Shown here piece after piece: positions 1 through 12,790 of a stretch of DNA of 64,000 nucleotides. The notes under the pieces are model-generated. The model searched no databases. It worked only from the letters and a program-made list of their open reading frames with translations, and was not told the origin of the DNA. A program made the translations under genes and the position numbers. The stretch covers positions 272,001-336,000 of the forward strand of contig JADANN010000200.1 of assembly GCA_018806985.1 (NCBI GenBank), given 5' to 3'. The DNA comes from Angiostrongylus vasorum. Lineage: Eukaryota; Nematoda; Chromadorea; Rhabditida; Metastrongylidae. Positions within the stretch are counted from its first letter, which is position 1; every line of letters begins with the position of its first letter.

Positions 1-250
1 CCCGGCCCGGACAGATAATGCATGTGAAAGACAACTGATAAAGAAGAGCCGTTAGCGACTGGATTTTTTTGGGATGCCAACTGTACAGCAGGAACACCAC
101 CGACCTGATGGTCAGACTTTCCCACGAACGCATTACATGCCCAGCAAAGGGAACCAACTGGACACTCTACCTCTGAACAGGAGCAAAGGGAGACTCTACT
201 TGCGTCCGCTGGATCTAGTCAACTATTAACGGGACGACGGCTGCACAGAT
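1..250 (+). mobile_element. RTE-like LINE, decayed 3' end
   Basis: This is a short, heavily mutated copy of the 3' end of the RTE-like LINE that recurs in the window. The stretch around 50-110 contains the phrase agagccgttagcgactgga and a following proline/arginine-rich coding remnant that aligns by eye with the copies at 3,660 and 55,120 (sense) and 48,130 and 59,970 (antisense). No open frame remains. The left boundary lies outside the window. Confidence 0.6.
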
Positions 251-1144
251 AATTCGACGACTTATGGAATTCAGCATTGTTTTATTTGTTGTTTAGATTC
301 GTAAACCTTCTCATTTTTTTTGGAGTTTCCATCCACTACTTTCTTTCTCTATGTAGAATTGCTTCCTATGAAGGCCGCTCGAGTGTTCCCCTCCTCATTC
401 AACCTGTGTCCTTTCTGTTTGTGTTTTAAACGTTACACCAATTTTCGTTTGAAATACCAATACTAGTCACGAATACATAAAACGCGAATCAACATTCCAA
501 TCCACTTTTCGAGTTGTCGTGATCTGTACTTTGTTGAGCTGAAATAGAAAAAACACATATTGTTTGTCGCACTGGATAGCTCAGCAGAATTCTAAATTAT
601 AACTGTACTTGCGATGATGAAAGCAAGTTAAACGAGGAGAGAATGATAAGGCAAAAATTTTTCAAAAGTCACTCACAGAGCTTAAGTACAAAGTTTAGTT
701 ACAGGCTATAAAAAACATTTCTTTATAGTGACATAGTTTCATCATGACGACCAATGTGCTTCTGGGTAACTCACAATTCTAGGAACACTCCAACGTTCAA
801 TGTAAAGGTCTCTTAATGGAGATCTTGATGTCGAAGCAGAAAACATCGTAAACATAGGTGGAATGTTTTGTTCATATGGTGCTGCACGCTATTCCAACGT
901 TTGGGTTGGGACTGAACTGTAATTCATTTCTTCACTGAAGAGGAAAAAAAGAGTGCAATTAAAGAAACTGACTCCTAAAACCATAGAAACTGATACTTGT
1001 TCACATATTTACATGGCATTTACAAAGTTACGGTTGTCATAAACATAAATGACAAATCCTTCTGTAAGCTCCGTCCATTTTAACAAAAGTGAACTTTGAC
1101 TTGGAAATTTGGCCTTGAACTATGCAGAACAAAAAATTATTCAT

Positions 1145-1310
1145 TGTTGTAAAGCACTCTATCGAAGGAGTGATTTAGGAACTATCCCGTGTCACAAAAA
1201 GTGAAAAAAATCGTCGAATATCACAATTTGAAGGTAGCCTTTAAAACCAGGGAGAAGTTTGCAGAGCTGAAGTCCGTTGCTGCTGGTTCTTATGACATGC
1301 CTACCATAAA
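1145..1310 (+). mobile_element. Possible Penelope-like coding remnant
   Basis: A short open stretch encodes a peptide with VKKIVEYHNLKVAFKTREKF. This resembles the linker between the reverse transcriptase and the GIY-YIG domain of Penelope-like elements, where a KIxxxHNIKVAFK-type phrase is common. It is a different lineage from the Penelope copies at 35.7 kb and 42.3 kb. It stops after about 50 codons and no catalytic motif is seen, so the call is tentative. Confidence 0.25.
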
Positions 1311-2879
1311 GCAGCAAGACTTTTCTTAAGAAGGTCTTCTTGAAAAAGTGCGATGCATCCTGATTTCCTAGATCGAGCAGAAACCATTGAATAGCTCCTC
1401 TATGCGAGAAGCAAAACTAAAGAGAACGCCTTTTCTTACTCGAGTTACTCACTCAGTAGAGGTGAATAGGAGCACTAGTAGTAAGATGGGAGGTTACAGC
1501 TTAGTAAAATGGAATGTGCACGATAGACCATTACCGCGAAAGCCATTTTTAATTCGTGTATGAGCAGCAACCCTACTGTGTAAGACAACACCACAAAGCG
1601 ATATGACGCCGTTTGAGCAGTGTTACCCATTCAACTTAGTGCGTACCAGAAGAAAGCGGCATTGCCGTTTTAATCAACTGTGCTGTGAACACTGTATCAT
1701 GTGGAGTTAATCGGTTCCGATGATGGTGAAATCATAGGAATGTTAGCAACAAAAAATTGTTCAGCAACTTTGTGGTAGACTACCAATCAAGATTTTAAAG
1801 ACATTGTGTGTTAACATTTTGGTTAATTGCAAACCATTTGTATCACTAGGTGATAAATCATCTAATTCCAACAATTCAGAGACTCTTAAACTAACACTGT
1901 AATCTTGTGCGATTGTTAAAACTTATGCGATGCCTAATTTTGCTTGGTTGGGACGATGCCTATTTTCACGTCTCTATAGATCTGCTGGTTTTTTCGACAA
2001 TAAACAATAGCATTTCGATAACCAGAAGACTGGAAGGGTTGATGACGTTGTAGAATTGTAGATGACACTTCGATCTATCGGTCTATGAAATGATTGCCAA
2101 ATATGACACTATTTATTCTGTGTTACTACGTTCTGCCATATAGCCACACTGTTTGCGGCATTTGCAAGTGCTTTGGAGGCTACACCGAGTTCATTACCGT
2201 GCTTGTAACATCTGCCTATCTCTTGGAGTAACCATAATTCGTCACAGCGATTATTTTTGAAATAACAGTTAACTAACGTGGAAATTACCAGCCAGTGAAG
2301 TCGTTGCAGAAAGGGTTTTTGGTACATTTCCAAACGGACAATAGAATCTTTTTGTGGCCGATTCCCACCTCAGCTTCCATGCTGAACAAGCAATCGATTG
2401 ATCACGAGAAAATGAGAAACGAAAGGGAACGGTTTTTTGCACTAAAATAAATCGCCGAAAATGAAAGAACCTTCATAGATGCCATACCGACTGTTCTGTC
2501 TCCTGTACTTGTCCCATAAGTTACTGCATTAGAGGTCACGTAGTAGCGTAAGTGCTAATATTTGAATCATTTTGAATTCTTGATGTTGCAATATAAACAC
2601 ATTTTTCCTCAATAAGGCTGTAAGTAATGCTAAAAATGAGAAATTTGATCCAACCAGGTGACAGTAGTTAGGCGATGACAATGCTTTACCGCAAAATGGT
2701 TAAGGCCTCGTATATACTTGATAGAGGGATCTCATGCCGATTAGTGGCGAGGCAACATGGTGCGTCTCCAGACAGTGGATGAATGGTTAATCGCCGAGTA
2801 AGCAAAAACTTGCTTCCATGAAAATCCAGGTCCACTTCTTGTTTCTGCCACGCCCATTTGACACATACCTTCTGTGCTT

Positions 2880-3050
2880 ACGAGGACGTTTCCATGCATG
2901 AGAGCAAAGATGTGTTCTCGTTTATGTGGGTTTTAATCTACGAACCAATTTGGGCAAAACCCTGCGATGAAGTGACTGGTATGCATACAGGAAGAGGTTA
3001 GAAAACGCTTACAATAAATAGGCTCTCCCGTTTATTCAATCCGGCTATTT
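2880..3050 (+). repeat. Low-copy interspersed repeat, copy 1
   Basis: The segment with tttgggcaaaaccctgcgat and the preceding tttatgtgggtttt resembles 21,740-21,900 by eye, where the matching phrase is taggccaaaaccctgcaatc. Both run in the same orientation with similar spacing. The family is unidentified. Confidence 0.4.
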
Positions 3051-3054
3051 TCTA

Positions 3055-3900
3055 CACGACAATTACCCCATCTTCATTTTGTTGACGACGCCGTTCCTAG
3101 AACACCACACATTAGCCAGACGGAATGAAAGCAGTCCTAATTTTTAAAACGCCTTTGGATGGAATGTTCAACCACTAAATATCACGAAAACGATGTCTAT
3201 AGAAAATGGAATAGAATCACATTCAAGGGAATGAATACCTTCGAATGCTCCAGCTGTGCCCACCTAGGTTGGGAAATCAACATCATGAACTACTTAGCTC
3301 CAGAGTTGAGCAGGGTGAAGCTAGCAGCGTGGAGAGCTTTCAAGAGTAGCGAGGTTGCACTGAGGGAGAACAAGAACACCCGACTCAGCGCCCACTTTTC
3401 GACTCCACGATTCTCCCCTCCCTAATCTTAGGAAGCTGGTCCCTGCGTAAGCAGGACAAAGGACCATTCAGTATTACAGAACACGAAGACGAAAGGAGGG
3501 TGTTGGGAGCATCTCGTATCACGCATGTGAGTGAGGGGAATACGGAACTCCGGCCATCGTCAGCGACCAAAAATCAGAGAGGCCGTTCTACACGCCAATT
3601 TGTAAAAAATCTGGTGAGAGGGACACGCATGTAATGCGTCTAAACGATACACGATGGACAAGAGCCGTTAGCGGCTCGATCCTAAAAAATATTAAAGACA
3701 GAAGGGCAAGTTTCCAACCTGATGGTCAGAGTTTTTAAAGAAAGAGCTAGAAAAAAATCAACGAATTCCTGGAGAGAGCAGGAGCCATCGCGCTACTCTT
3801 GCTCGCGACAGGGTGAAAAGAAAGGTTTACTGGCGCTTGCTCGAATCACTCGACGATCAACGAGACTGCATACATACGATACATACGATTCAGGTGTACC
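3055..3900 (+). mobile_element. RTE-like LINE, RT and C-terminal fragment
   Basis: This is a 5'-truncated, sense-oriented RTE-like copy. It begins near the reverse transcriptase catalytic region, where the usual F-A-D-D motif reads as FVDDA. It continues through the open stretch at 3,159-3,425, which encodes WNRITFKGMNTFECSSCAHL and INIMNYLAPELSR; these match the region after the RT in the copies at 54.7 kb and 60.4 kb. It then passes into the shared 3' tail, ending near 3,890 in short repeats of a catacgat type. Frameshifts and stops show it is dead. Confidence 0.75.
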
Positions 3901-4674
3901 GCTAACATCACAGTCAGTGGTGTTTTTTTTTCGCTTTGTGTCCCTTATTTCTCTATTACTGCTAATAAGAACGCTAAAACTTTCTGGATGTTACAAAAAC
4001 AAAGCATGCTAACTTAATCAGTTGTTGAACACACTCCGACTCCTGTCGTATTCTGGTCGAGTTTTAAAGTTAATCAACTTGAAAGGTGCAGTGATTCGAG
4101 ATTGATGACATTTTTATTCGTTGTTTCGTTAATCATCCAGCAACTCGAACGAACACCAGTAGAACTCGTTTGTCACCCTCGATACACCACAAACATAACA
4201 TCTTTGGTCCAATGCCGTTTTTCAGCTGCTTTCAACCTTTCAACATGAAGGTATCGGCTAGAAGAACTTCTTTGTGGCACTAAGTCCTAGCTTAGCTTCC
4301 AAATAGGAAACAGCGAACTCGTTCCCAGTTCGAAAGACCGACCTGCTTATGTTAATCCACTCTCTAGAGTTTTAGTCAACATATTCAGGAACGCCCGATA
4401 CCATGATGAGCCCGTAATTCGTAATGTCAATAACATGGGTATAAAGGATACTGCTGGTGATTGCAATAAGTCGACCATTTGTGTGAAAAGAACTGTTTGG
4501 AATTTTTTATTCTGATCAATGTAGTTATCGATTTCACCAACAACTATAACTTCGGCAGAACACTGTCCTGTCGGAAAATTTTGTTCGTTTCCGGTATTTT
4601 GTCCAGTTGAGTAAGATAGAAGAGCTGGTTTTTCTGAAAATCGTCACATTAGACTCAATTTGGGGTAAGGGACC

Positions 4675-4706
<32 letters not shown>

Positions 4707-5573
4707 TCGCGTTGGTTTCGCGATAGGACACACAACACTGCTCCTTTGTTATATTGGTGGTACTCACCGGTACATTAGCTCGGTAAAACAACAGCAGTGG
4801 TGTTTTCATCATGTCTAACAGCTCTGAATCTCGTTTCAATGCTGCCACTGACGCTGAAATGTGCAGTCTTGAGATTTGTTGCGCGCCAAAACAATAATTT
4901 GTAAAAACCACATTTTCAAACCGAGCGTTATTTAGCCTCGATAGTAATAATCAATGCCTTCCTGGATTGTTAAGCTAAGCAAGAGCTTCTTATGCTCTTA
5001 TCCCGTGAGTAGCAGGTTTAAAAAAAATTCCTTGAGCTCAATGTTTAAAAGATTCGCAAAAGGTTGTGGCAATGAAATTGTTCACTGTTTCCGAAGACAA
5101 ACTGGGTCGAACCCCACTGATGAACGCATACTCCTTGATCACAGCTACTTTGAAGAAGCAATGATCGTCCGTGATTTGTGATCTTATTATAGCATAAAAC
5201 TCTCCTTAAGTCTCGAATTTCAATATTTAACTTCTGCGCCCCTTTAGCCGGCCACATTTTTTTATGATGCACACAGTCTTTTACAGCAACTGTCTCTTAC
5301 CACAAACGAACTCGTCCGAAGAAGGACCTTTTTTTCTTGTAAATTGTCAATCAGCCGAACACTATTTCATGAGCCATGCTAGGGACATCTGTACTAAACA
5401 GGTTGCGATTGAGTACAAAAAAGCTGGCATAAAAGCTCTGCATAACAAAATAAACCGCCGAAGAGGAATTACATACGAAACATCGTTCACCAATTTCGTC
5501 CCTCTCTTGACGCATGCGTAGTATACAATGTATCGCAACACTAAAACCCACGTGTATCAAGTATCTCTTTTTT
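3901..5573. other. Gene-free stretch
   Basis: Only chance open frames were seen on both strands. The longest (antisense, 4,534-4,911) crosses the GA repeat and shows no recognizable domain. Apart from the GA repeat, nothing structured was noticed. Confidence 0.6.
4675..4706. repeat. (GA)n microsatellite
   Basis: Sixteen GA dinucleotide steps with one phase slip. Confidence 0.95.
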
Positions 5574-5985
5574 GTTAACTTCATTATTTGCTACCTAATA
5601 CAATTTTTTCACGGTAGGGTATTATGTGTGATACAACCACAATGATGCTGAGATATTCGCAAAACTCCGGGCCGCAGGTGTTTGCGGTGGAGAACGAACG
5701 CGCTATTACCATTTCAAGAGCCTAACGCGTTCACCACCACATCATGTGGCTCTTTCGTTTCGCCTGTCTGTCAACTAGTTCTATCGTTGAGTGTCATCAG
5801 CAATAACCCGTAAACGAGATTGATCTGAGAACGCGTTAGCCCCCGTAAACAGTTAGCGCGTTGGTTCTCATCAGCAAAGACCTGGGGGTCCGAAGTTTTG
5901 CAAATATCTCAGCATCATCGTGGTTGGATCACACATAATACCCTACCGTGAAAAATTGTAATAGGTAGTAAATAAAAAGTTAACA
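5574..5985. repeat. MITE with long terminal inverted repeats
   Basis: The element starts and ends with GTTAAC. About 110 bases at the left end (through tgctgagatattcgcaaaac) recur reverse-complemented at the right end (gttttgcaaatatctcagca onwards). The interior holds the repeat family sequence seen at 27.5 kb and 44.6 kb. There is no coding capacity. Palindromic ends and the 412-bp size fit a non-autonomous DNA transposon. No transposase source is visible in the window. Confidence 0.7.
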
Positions 5986-6250
5986 TTGTGGTTTCGTCCA
6001 TAGCCTCAGCTTAAATAGGTTCATCGTCGATTTGGGCTCTTTAGATCAAACCCGTTGACGGGTGATTGCTGATGGCAAAAGATCGATAGAACTAGCTGAG
6101 AGACAGGCGAAACGAAAGAACGGCATGGTGTGGTGGTGAACGCGTAACTCCCCGGAAAGGACAATAGCGCGTTCGTTCCCCACCGCAGACACCTGCGGTC
6201 CGAAGTTTTCCAAATAGCACAGCACCATTACTGTTATCCTTTTTGATTTC
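5986..6250 (-). repeat. Second unit of the same MITE family, inverted
   Basis: It abuts the MITE at 5,574-5,985. It reads as the reverse complement of the unit at 27,468-27,640: the phrases gagagacaggcgaaacg, gttcgttccccaccgcagac and cacctgcggtccgaagtttt are all present. It probably belongs to a compound insertion with its neighbour. Confidence 0.65.
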
Positions 6251-6894
6251 ATAAATTAACTTTCTGTTTTCTAAAGCACACTCAAGATCCTGCACAGTGT
6301 TGACTTGATTTATTTAGGGAACCACTTCTGAGTGTCGTGTTGCTTCGAAAACAGTTGCAGTTTTTAAATCACAACATAACTGTAGCCTTCGTTATGTGGA
6401 TGTTGAGAACAACTGCGACCAGTTTTTTTTAATTAAATAAGTACAGTTCACTAATAGCAACTAATTAAAACGGATGTCTTGGTGTTCGCAAGTCCATTGC
6501 ACAGAGATTCGTCTTCGTATCAAGAATCAGAGTATCTTTTCTCGCACTTCTTGCTTAATATTCTACTAATAAAACATGGAAGGAAATACTCACATACTCC
6601 CCAAGCCATAACGATAAGTTGTAACACCATGAGAATCCGCATTTTTGTCTCTCTGCAATAAATTTTAACAAAAAACGGACATGTAATCATAACGAAGAGA
6701 CATCGTCGCTTAACAAGTAACTCTGCATTCACTTGAGTGATTTAGCTTTTGATGAGTCAAGGACTTCGTGGAATCAAGATCACATGGGAGAATCTGATGA
6801 CTTCAATAGAGCTCCTTAAAGGAACATACAAACAGAAAAAATGACATAAAAAGAAAGGGATGTGTTGGTGTATTGCCACATATTCTTTGCTTGC
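6251..6894. other. Gene-free stretch
   Basis: AT-rich sequence with no supportable gene, RNA or repeat. Confidence 0.55.
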
Positions 6895-7150
6895 AGGCGC
6901 GTCTAGCGCAGTGCTTAAAAGTGCCTTGCTATACGGATGTGGTCATTCTCTGGACCTATGGTATTAGAGTGACTAAGCCCTCCACTCCTCCACAAATTGG
7001 TGCCAGAATGGTCTGCGAGGATAGTAGTAGTGAGTTGAACATCAGCAAGTCCACCGCAAGTCGTTGTATAGCAAAATATGCATTCGACACATCTACAAAT
7101 CCTAGAGGAGTCAAACGGATGGCTCATCCGTAAAGGATCGATCAAAGCCA
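6895..7150 (+). mobile_element. tRNA-derived SINE, decayed copy
   Basis: Begins with a Pol III A-box-like phrase (tctagcgcagtgcttaaaag). It is followed by the family body: an attggtgccagaatggtct segment, a tagcagcactgg-like segment and a gcattcgaca segment. Orientation is that of the SINE's own Pol III promoter. It is diverged and lacks a clear B box. Confidence 0.6.
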
Positions 7151-8389
7151 AATGGTTTATCCTTAATCTATATCTAAAACAATGGATTATGTAAATAAGT
7201 GAACGATGGATAACAAAAAAATTCGACAGAAGATTCTCACATGACTGGAAGATGTCAGGCACATATTCCTCAAGGCATGTGAACTGTATTATCTAAATCA
7301 TCTGCTCTCAAATTAATCGTCCAACTACGCAGCATTGACCACTAAGGTTTTCATCAACTCCTGTACAAGCAAGAGTACTACATAGTACGTTCGTCTTCTC
7401 TAAGAGTTCAACGAAAATCATGTTTTTGTTTTAGGAGCTTGTTGAATAATTATAACAACTACCCGACTGCCTTTCTACTCTGAACTTGTCATCTCATCGT
7501 GCACACTCGATAACAGTTCTTGCCTACCAGTGTCCGTTAGGACACATCACGTACCTGGCTGTTCCGAAATCGTCAGATAACCTAATTTACTCTAAAGTGG
7601 AGAATATAGAATGGTAATAATTTGGTTGTGAAATTGTTATATAGCTCACGAAAAATTTCTATGGATTGCCTGGCTTCTATGAGAGCTAATACATCAAATG
7701 AGTAGAGAGAAGCTTTGAAGTCGGTTAAGATCAAACAAATAGGTAAAACAGAACAAAATATTTGACTCCTGACACCGTATAATAGTTCAAATAATGCTGG
7801 CAATTGAATGAATACCGTAGTTAGGAGACATCCACAGAAACCATAAGGTGCTCAGAAAGCAATGGCGTCTTGTGGCTACTTGGCTTTTTCTAGAGTTCAT
7901 GTACTTCTGCCTCTTAGAGACATGGTGTCGTAATCACATCCTCAATCGATTGCACAACTTGTGGAGTGCAAGGAACGTACAGCTAATTTTGCAAAAAAAA
8001 TGCAAAAATTCCATCATGAATTGCGCAGAAGACTACCAGCTATGGAGAGACGAAGGGGCGGACGTGCAGTAGCGAATTGCCGACAATAGAATTAGCAGAA
8101 ATGACGGCATTAACCTCAATTGTGTTGCAAAAATTTTTTAGATTAATCCAGCAAATAGTAGAAGATCAGCTTCAACTCTAGAAATATCATTCATGCAATG
8201 GACAACAGGTTGTATATAATTTGATCTGAAAAAAAGCTGAATAAGGAAGTGCTGGAAATCCTCAAGGTGTGCAGCGCGGGAAACCCCTTTACGTCTTAGA
8301 TGAGGAGCTTTTCCAAGTTTAAATCCCTCACGATTGATAAAACTACGGTAATCACATCAGTCCGATTCTGAAGATAAAAAAAGGGTAAA
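7151..8389. other. Gene-free stretch
   Basis: Short frames only; no domain, splice-consistent exon chain or repeat recognised. Confidence 0.55.
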
Positions 8390-8650
8390 GCTCTCGGCGT
8401 TAATCAATCCTTGAGGGATGAGTCATGCATTCGACTTCATTAAGCATCGTGGAGGTGTTTGAATGCATATCAGGCCTTCACAATGACTCGTGGTGACCTA
8501 GCGATGTACCGAGCCAGTGCTGCTATCCTCCCAGACAGGTTTGGTACCAATTTTGCGGCCACGAAAGGATGGAGAGCTAGGTGGGTTTTCTGCGCAGTAA
8601 TCGATCCCAGGGCGCTTCCGATCAGTGCGCCACAGGCGCCCGAAATGAAC
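8390..8650 (-). mobile_element. tRNA-derived SINE
   Basis: Reverse-oriented copy. It runs from the 3' end (gcgttaatcaatccttgagg) through gtgctgctatcctcccagac to the promoter end at 8,640, where the complement reads as a tRNA-like TGGCGCACTG A box. This is one of the better-kept copies, closely resembling 51,052-51,325. Confidence 0.7.
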
Positions 8651-11232
8651 TACATAGAATGCTGAAGATATGCCTCACGAGTAGTGTTCTCTCAGGAGTA
8701 CTGTTTCCATTAAGTGATGAATCACTGTAAAGGGGGGGAAAGCACTAGGACTTTCATCAACTGAAATGTCCAAATCCACGTTTTCGGGAGGAAGTTTCTT
8801 AAAAAAATCCGCCTTTGTACAGAAATGGAGAAAGCCCCGAATGACCTGGGCGCTCAACAGAACGGCGTTCTTGTCCACGTGGCGAAGACGACGACCGCGT
8901 GTATAAAGCCAGATCATTTATATAGTTTAACATGGACGAGTGTTCAGTAGTAAGAACACCGTTGAATTCCCAAAGGGTAGACTGCGGATCCGTGCCAAAC
9001 CACGCCTTAAACAGTTTGTCTACTCATGTTTTTTGTGCTGGTTTTGGATAGCATAGGCAAAACAACCTTCGAAAAAAGAGTATATGAATACAGAAACATT
9101 GAATGCTTTGTTCTACAAAACCACTCCGTCTAGTGCCTGCGATAGAATGATTTGGTACAATATCGCTTTAGACACAGCTATCTTCTAGCTTCATTTTTCT
9201 TGTAATGCAGAAGTCTAGTTGTTATCACTAGAGATCTTCCACGGCAGTAGATATGACCCATTGCTACCCACGGTTTTTTTCCACCAAAAGTTGTGAAAAA
9301 TTACAGCACCAGAAGTTTAGTACGCTTCACATCCTCTAAGGCAATGGAGCTCAAGAAGCAGGCGCTTTCCTCGCTCGGCTTAAGGGGACTCTCTATGTGT
9401 CAAGTAAATGCTTTTGTCCTCCCAAACACCTCTGGTAGCAGTTTGCCGATCTTAGAGTAATGGTGGGCCCGATGCGTAGAATCTATTCAACAGCGATATG
9501 TGTTTTCAAAGACATATGTAATCATGATGCTACAATGAGCACCTTTATTAAGCAGGAAAGGCAAGATCTCAATAATGTAGAAAACTGCAAACGATGAGGG
9601 TAATAAGTTGGGCACTAATATTACATGGTAAGTAGTTTTCTTCAACTTATCACTACACTCTTACAACAGCCTCTAAATTTATCAAACAGATGTAGCAATC
9701 TCCTTTCCTCGTTTTGGAAGAAAAAAACATGGATCGCAAAGGCGCCTAAACGGTAGAGTGCAGAACGGTAGCCACTTGAGAGACCAAGTGTTGGTCGGTC
9801 AAAATGCAACAATAATAAGACAGTCAAGAGAACTGGTGGCAAAATCGCTCTTATATACTTTTCAATCTTGTTAGCTAACGATCACCTGGTTGAAAACAAT
9901 GCGAAAAGTCATTACGTAGTAGCACGTAATAAAATGGATTTAGTCGGTCGAATAAAATTACCCAGTACTCATTTGGTATGGTCATTTATTAGAAGCCAAT
10001 AAAAAAATTTTTTTTCAGCATAACATAACATATCTCATAGCACCCAAGTCAGCTGGGACAAAAGGACTTCCTTACTTACCACCAATAATCGGATCTCTCT
10101 GCCACGATAACGTAGTGCTCTTCCGCTTTAATTTTAAATATTTTCTTGCCTTACATTGACCACAAAGTGTTAATGAATGAAGAATTTTACTCACATATTA
10201 ACAGTTTAGAGTGGAGGAAAAAAAAATAACTAAACTACTCTCGCCACAGAATTCCACCCAGTTACATCATTAGAACGGTAATCATCATTGATAATGGCTA
10301 ATGCATATCTACAGACTATCGGCTTATCGTTTTCTGAAAGGCCTTTTAAAATCTGTTCACGGCAACCCGTGTGCATTATTTCTAGATTCCCCGTGGGAAG
10401 AGCTGAGCTGTCTTGCAATAAAGCTCATAAACCTGTCCCACGAGCTCTCCTGCCTTAGGACGAGGCGAAAAATTACAACTGTCGGATAAAAGGCGATGAC
10501 GGAGTTAGTACCACTCGGTTAATATTTTGATGTCTCATAAGAAACCGTTCTTTTTTCAATAACACGTAAGAAGGGAAATCTGTCTGAGAGGATTGAGCTT
10601 TTATTGCTTCAAAGGTAGCAATTTTCCTTTGAAAAACATATCCCAACGGAAATCACTTTGACCAGATTAGCCTGTTGTTGTTTCATAAATAGCAATCTCT
10701 TTTCGAGCAAAATAGACGGACGGAAAATTGATTTGGCTGAGTTCAAGTGTTGTTGTTTTGTAAAAAGAAATAGTGCCTTTTCTAATTGATTACAATAGTC
10801 TTTATCCTCTATTTGACACAGCAAATGGGTGTAACGAGAACACTAAACGGGAGAGGAAACTATTCCGACCGAGTTAAAATTTTGACTTTTCACAGGAATC
10901 CGTGCTATTTTTGAAGTAATAATACCAAATAAGGGCACGTACCGATCGCTAGTTAGAGATCTCCTTTGACACAGACGTGGTTTTTGGTTCGACCCTACAC
11001 GTCAATCTCATAAGCGTTCATAGCTCTGGGGGAAGTGTTTTGCTACCAGACTTGCATTGGAGGATAAAACCACTGATTTGTATGCCATGGCAAGCCACTG
11101 CATAAGCCAAATACGCATTATGCCACTTTTATAATAATCGTGCCGAACAGAAGACCATTTACTTGTTCATTAAAAAATGAAAATGCATCGACTAGCAACT
11201 GCAAATTGAATTTACTGAGCCTTTAGCTTTTC
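8651..11232. other. Gene-free stretch
   Basis: No supportable gene. A short SINE remnant (about 9,415-9,480, containing agcagtttgccgatcttaga) is the only repeat I could place. Open frames here are short and show no domain. Confidence 0.55.
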
Positions 11233-11490
11233 AGAGGTGCCAGTAGCGCAGTGGTTAGAGGTGCCCTGCTCATCAAACCTTTTATCCCTCCATTGTCGGT
11301 CATTTGGCACCAGTCCTATCTGAGAGGGTAGCAGTGCTGATTCGATATCATTAAGTTACCGGAAGTCACTTAATAGGCCAGATATTCGTTCATTCAGCTC
11401 TAACTATGCTTAATGAAGTCCAATGCATGGTACATTCAACAGGGATTGATCACCGCCGACAGATTTATCCTTTATCCGTTATAGCTCTTT
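11233..11490 (+). mobile_element. tRNA-derived SINE
   Basis: Has the clearest A box of the family (gtagcgcagtggttagaggt). It then has the body phrases tcatttggcaccagtcctat, gtagcagtgctg, tgcttaatgaagtc and cagggattgatcac. The B-box region is diverged. Confidence 0.7.
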
Positions 11491-12649
11491 CGATAAGATT
11501 GACGATTGTAATCAAAGGAAGAATTTCTCTTTTTCCTCTCCCAACTAACTTGCCTCTTCATACCCTTAAATGTTTTACCAGGTTCTCAACGTAGTGGAGA
11601 GGAATCCTAAATGACAGACTGTGATGTAACGCTGTTGGTTAAGGCAGCAGTAGGGGAGATAACCCATTCCAGCTGAATGTGAATTTTTTTATTTAGAAGT
11701 TCAACAACTCAATGCAGAGCAATTATAGTTAGTCACTATCAACCTGGAAGATGCATGTGAACGAATCGCAAAAGGTTACTACGACATGCAAGAGCATTCG
11801 GTTATGTATGATGATAAGGACGTGAAGCACAGAAACAATAGGACTCTCTGCACTCTTGCGAAAAGGGCAGCATTCGAGTTGAATACAGAAATCTGCTGGA
11901 AACACGTGGCTGTTTAGTTTTTGATCCGATTTGCTCTCTAAACCATGAAGAACAGACTTTTGAGTTAAGTCCTATCACCTTATTTGACTCTTACGGATGC
12001 CACATTATAGCAAGCACCATCATTATACCACGTTCTTCTTTAGACCCAAGGAACGACAGAATTAGAAACTATGGAAAACGTTCATTTTTTGCTCTGAAAA
12101 AGACGAATGACTTTGTGGCGCGGCTAATGAAGCAATGTTATTGTGAACAGTAGCGAACAATGCTATCACCATAGTTCTGTAGTAGAAACTGAAAAATTAA
12201 TAGCAACTTGTGGCGAAAAAAGTGGCCTTTATCAACTGCAGTAGGGTGGACTGCAATATTTGTGTTTTATGTGAATGTGAAATAGAGTTTCGCTGAGTGC
12301 CCAAGTGTAGGATTCGTCCCTTCGCATCACTTGCGGCGACGGACCAACAGAAAAAATATGTGAGCTGCTTGTTGCACTTCTCAGGTAATTTCCCCTACTA
12401 GAACAGCTTTGAGATAGAGTAAATTCACTTACAGTAAGATAGCTATGATTATTACACCACATTTAACTTTATTTTCAACAAGCCGAATTAGAATATTACA
12501 TTGTCCTATGTCAATGTCACCACAAACTGAATTCTAGGACTACGTCTTCACTACGTCTTAAAAAAAATTTGAAAAAGTCTTTTTATCTAATCTTTAAACG
12601 AACAACGGAGTTTAAAAAGATATCGATACTATTACTTTAATGGTTTACG
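11491..12649. other. Gene-free stretch
   Basis: Nothing recognised on either strand. Confidence 0.55.
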
Positions 12650-12790
12650 TCTTCACGATGGCATAGAGGTGCTTCTGGGTGTCGAAATCTATGCACAAGA
12701 CGGATTCATCACCTTTAGTGTTGTTGGGGCTACAGGGAGGGAATTAACACGATTTTCGTCATGAAGCCTGCCTAAGAGCAAACCTATGCC
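12650..12790 (+). repeat. Decayed copy of unclassified ~390-bp repeat family
   Basis: Reads gtttacgtcttcacgatgg, then aggtgcttctgggtgtcg, then catgaagcctgcctaagag. These are mutated versions, in order and spacing, of phrases in the better copies at 30,196 and 35,026. Only the first third of the family is present. Confidence 0.55.

Larger units (their letters stand above)
251..3054. other. Gene-free stretch
   Basis: I see no supportable gene. The stretch is AT-rich with only short chance frames. It contains a weak Penelope-like remnant at about 1,145-1,310 and one copy of a low-similarity interspersed repeat at about 2,880-3,050, both listed separately. Confidence 0.6.

Noticed and set aside
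4534..4911. 125-codon antisense frame
   Set aside because: Part of it is a serine/leucine run from the GA repeat; no domain.
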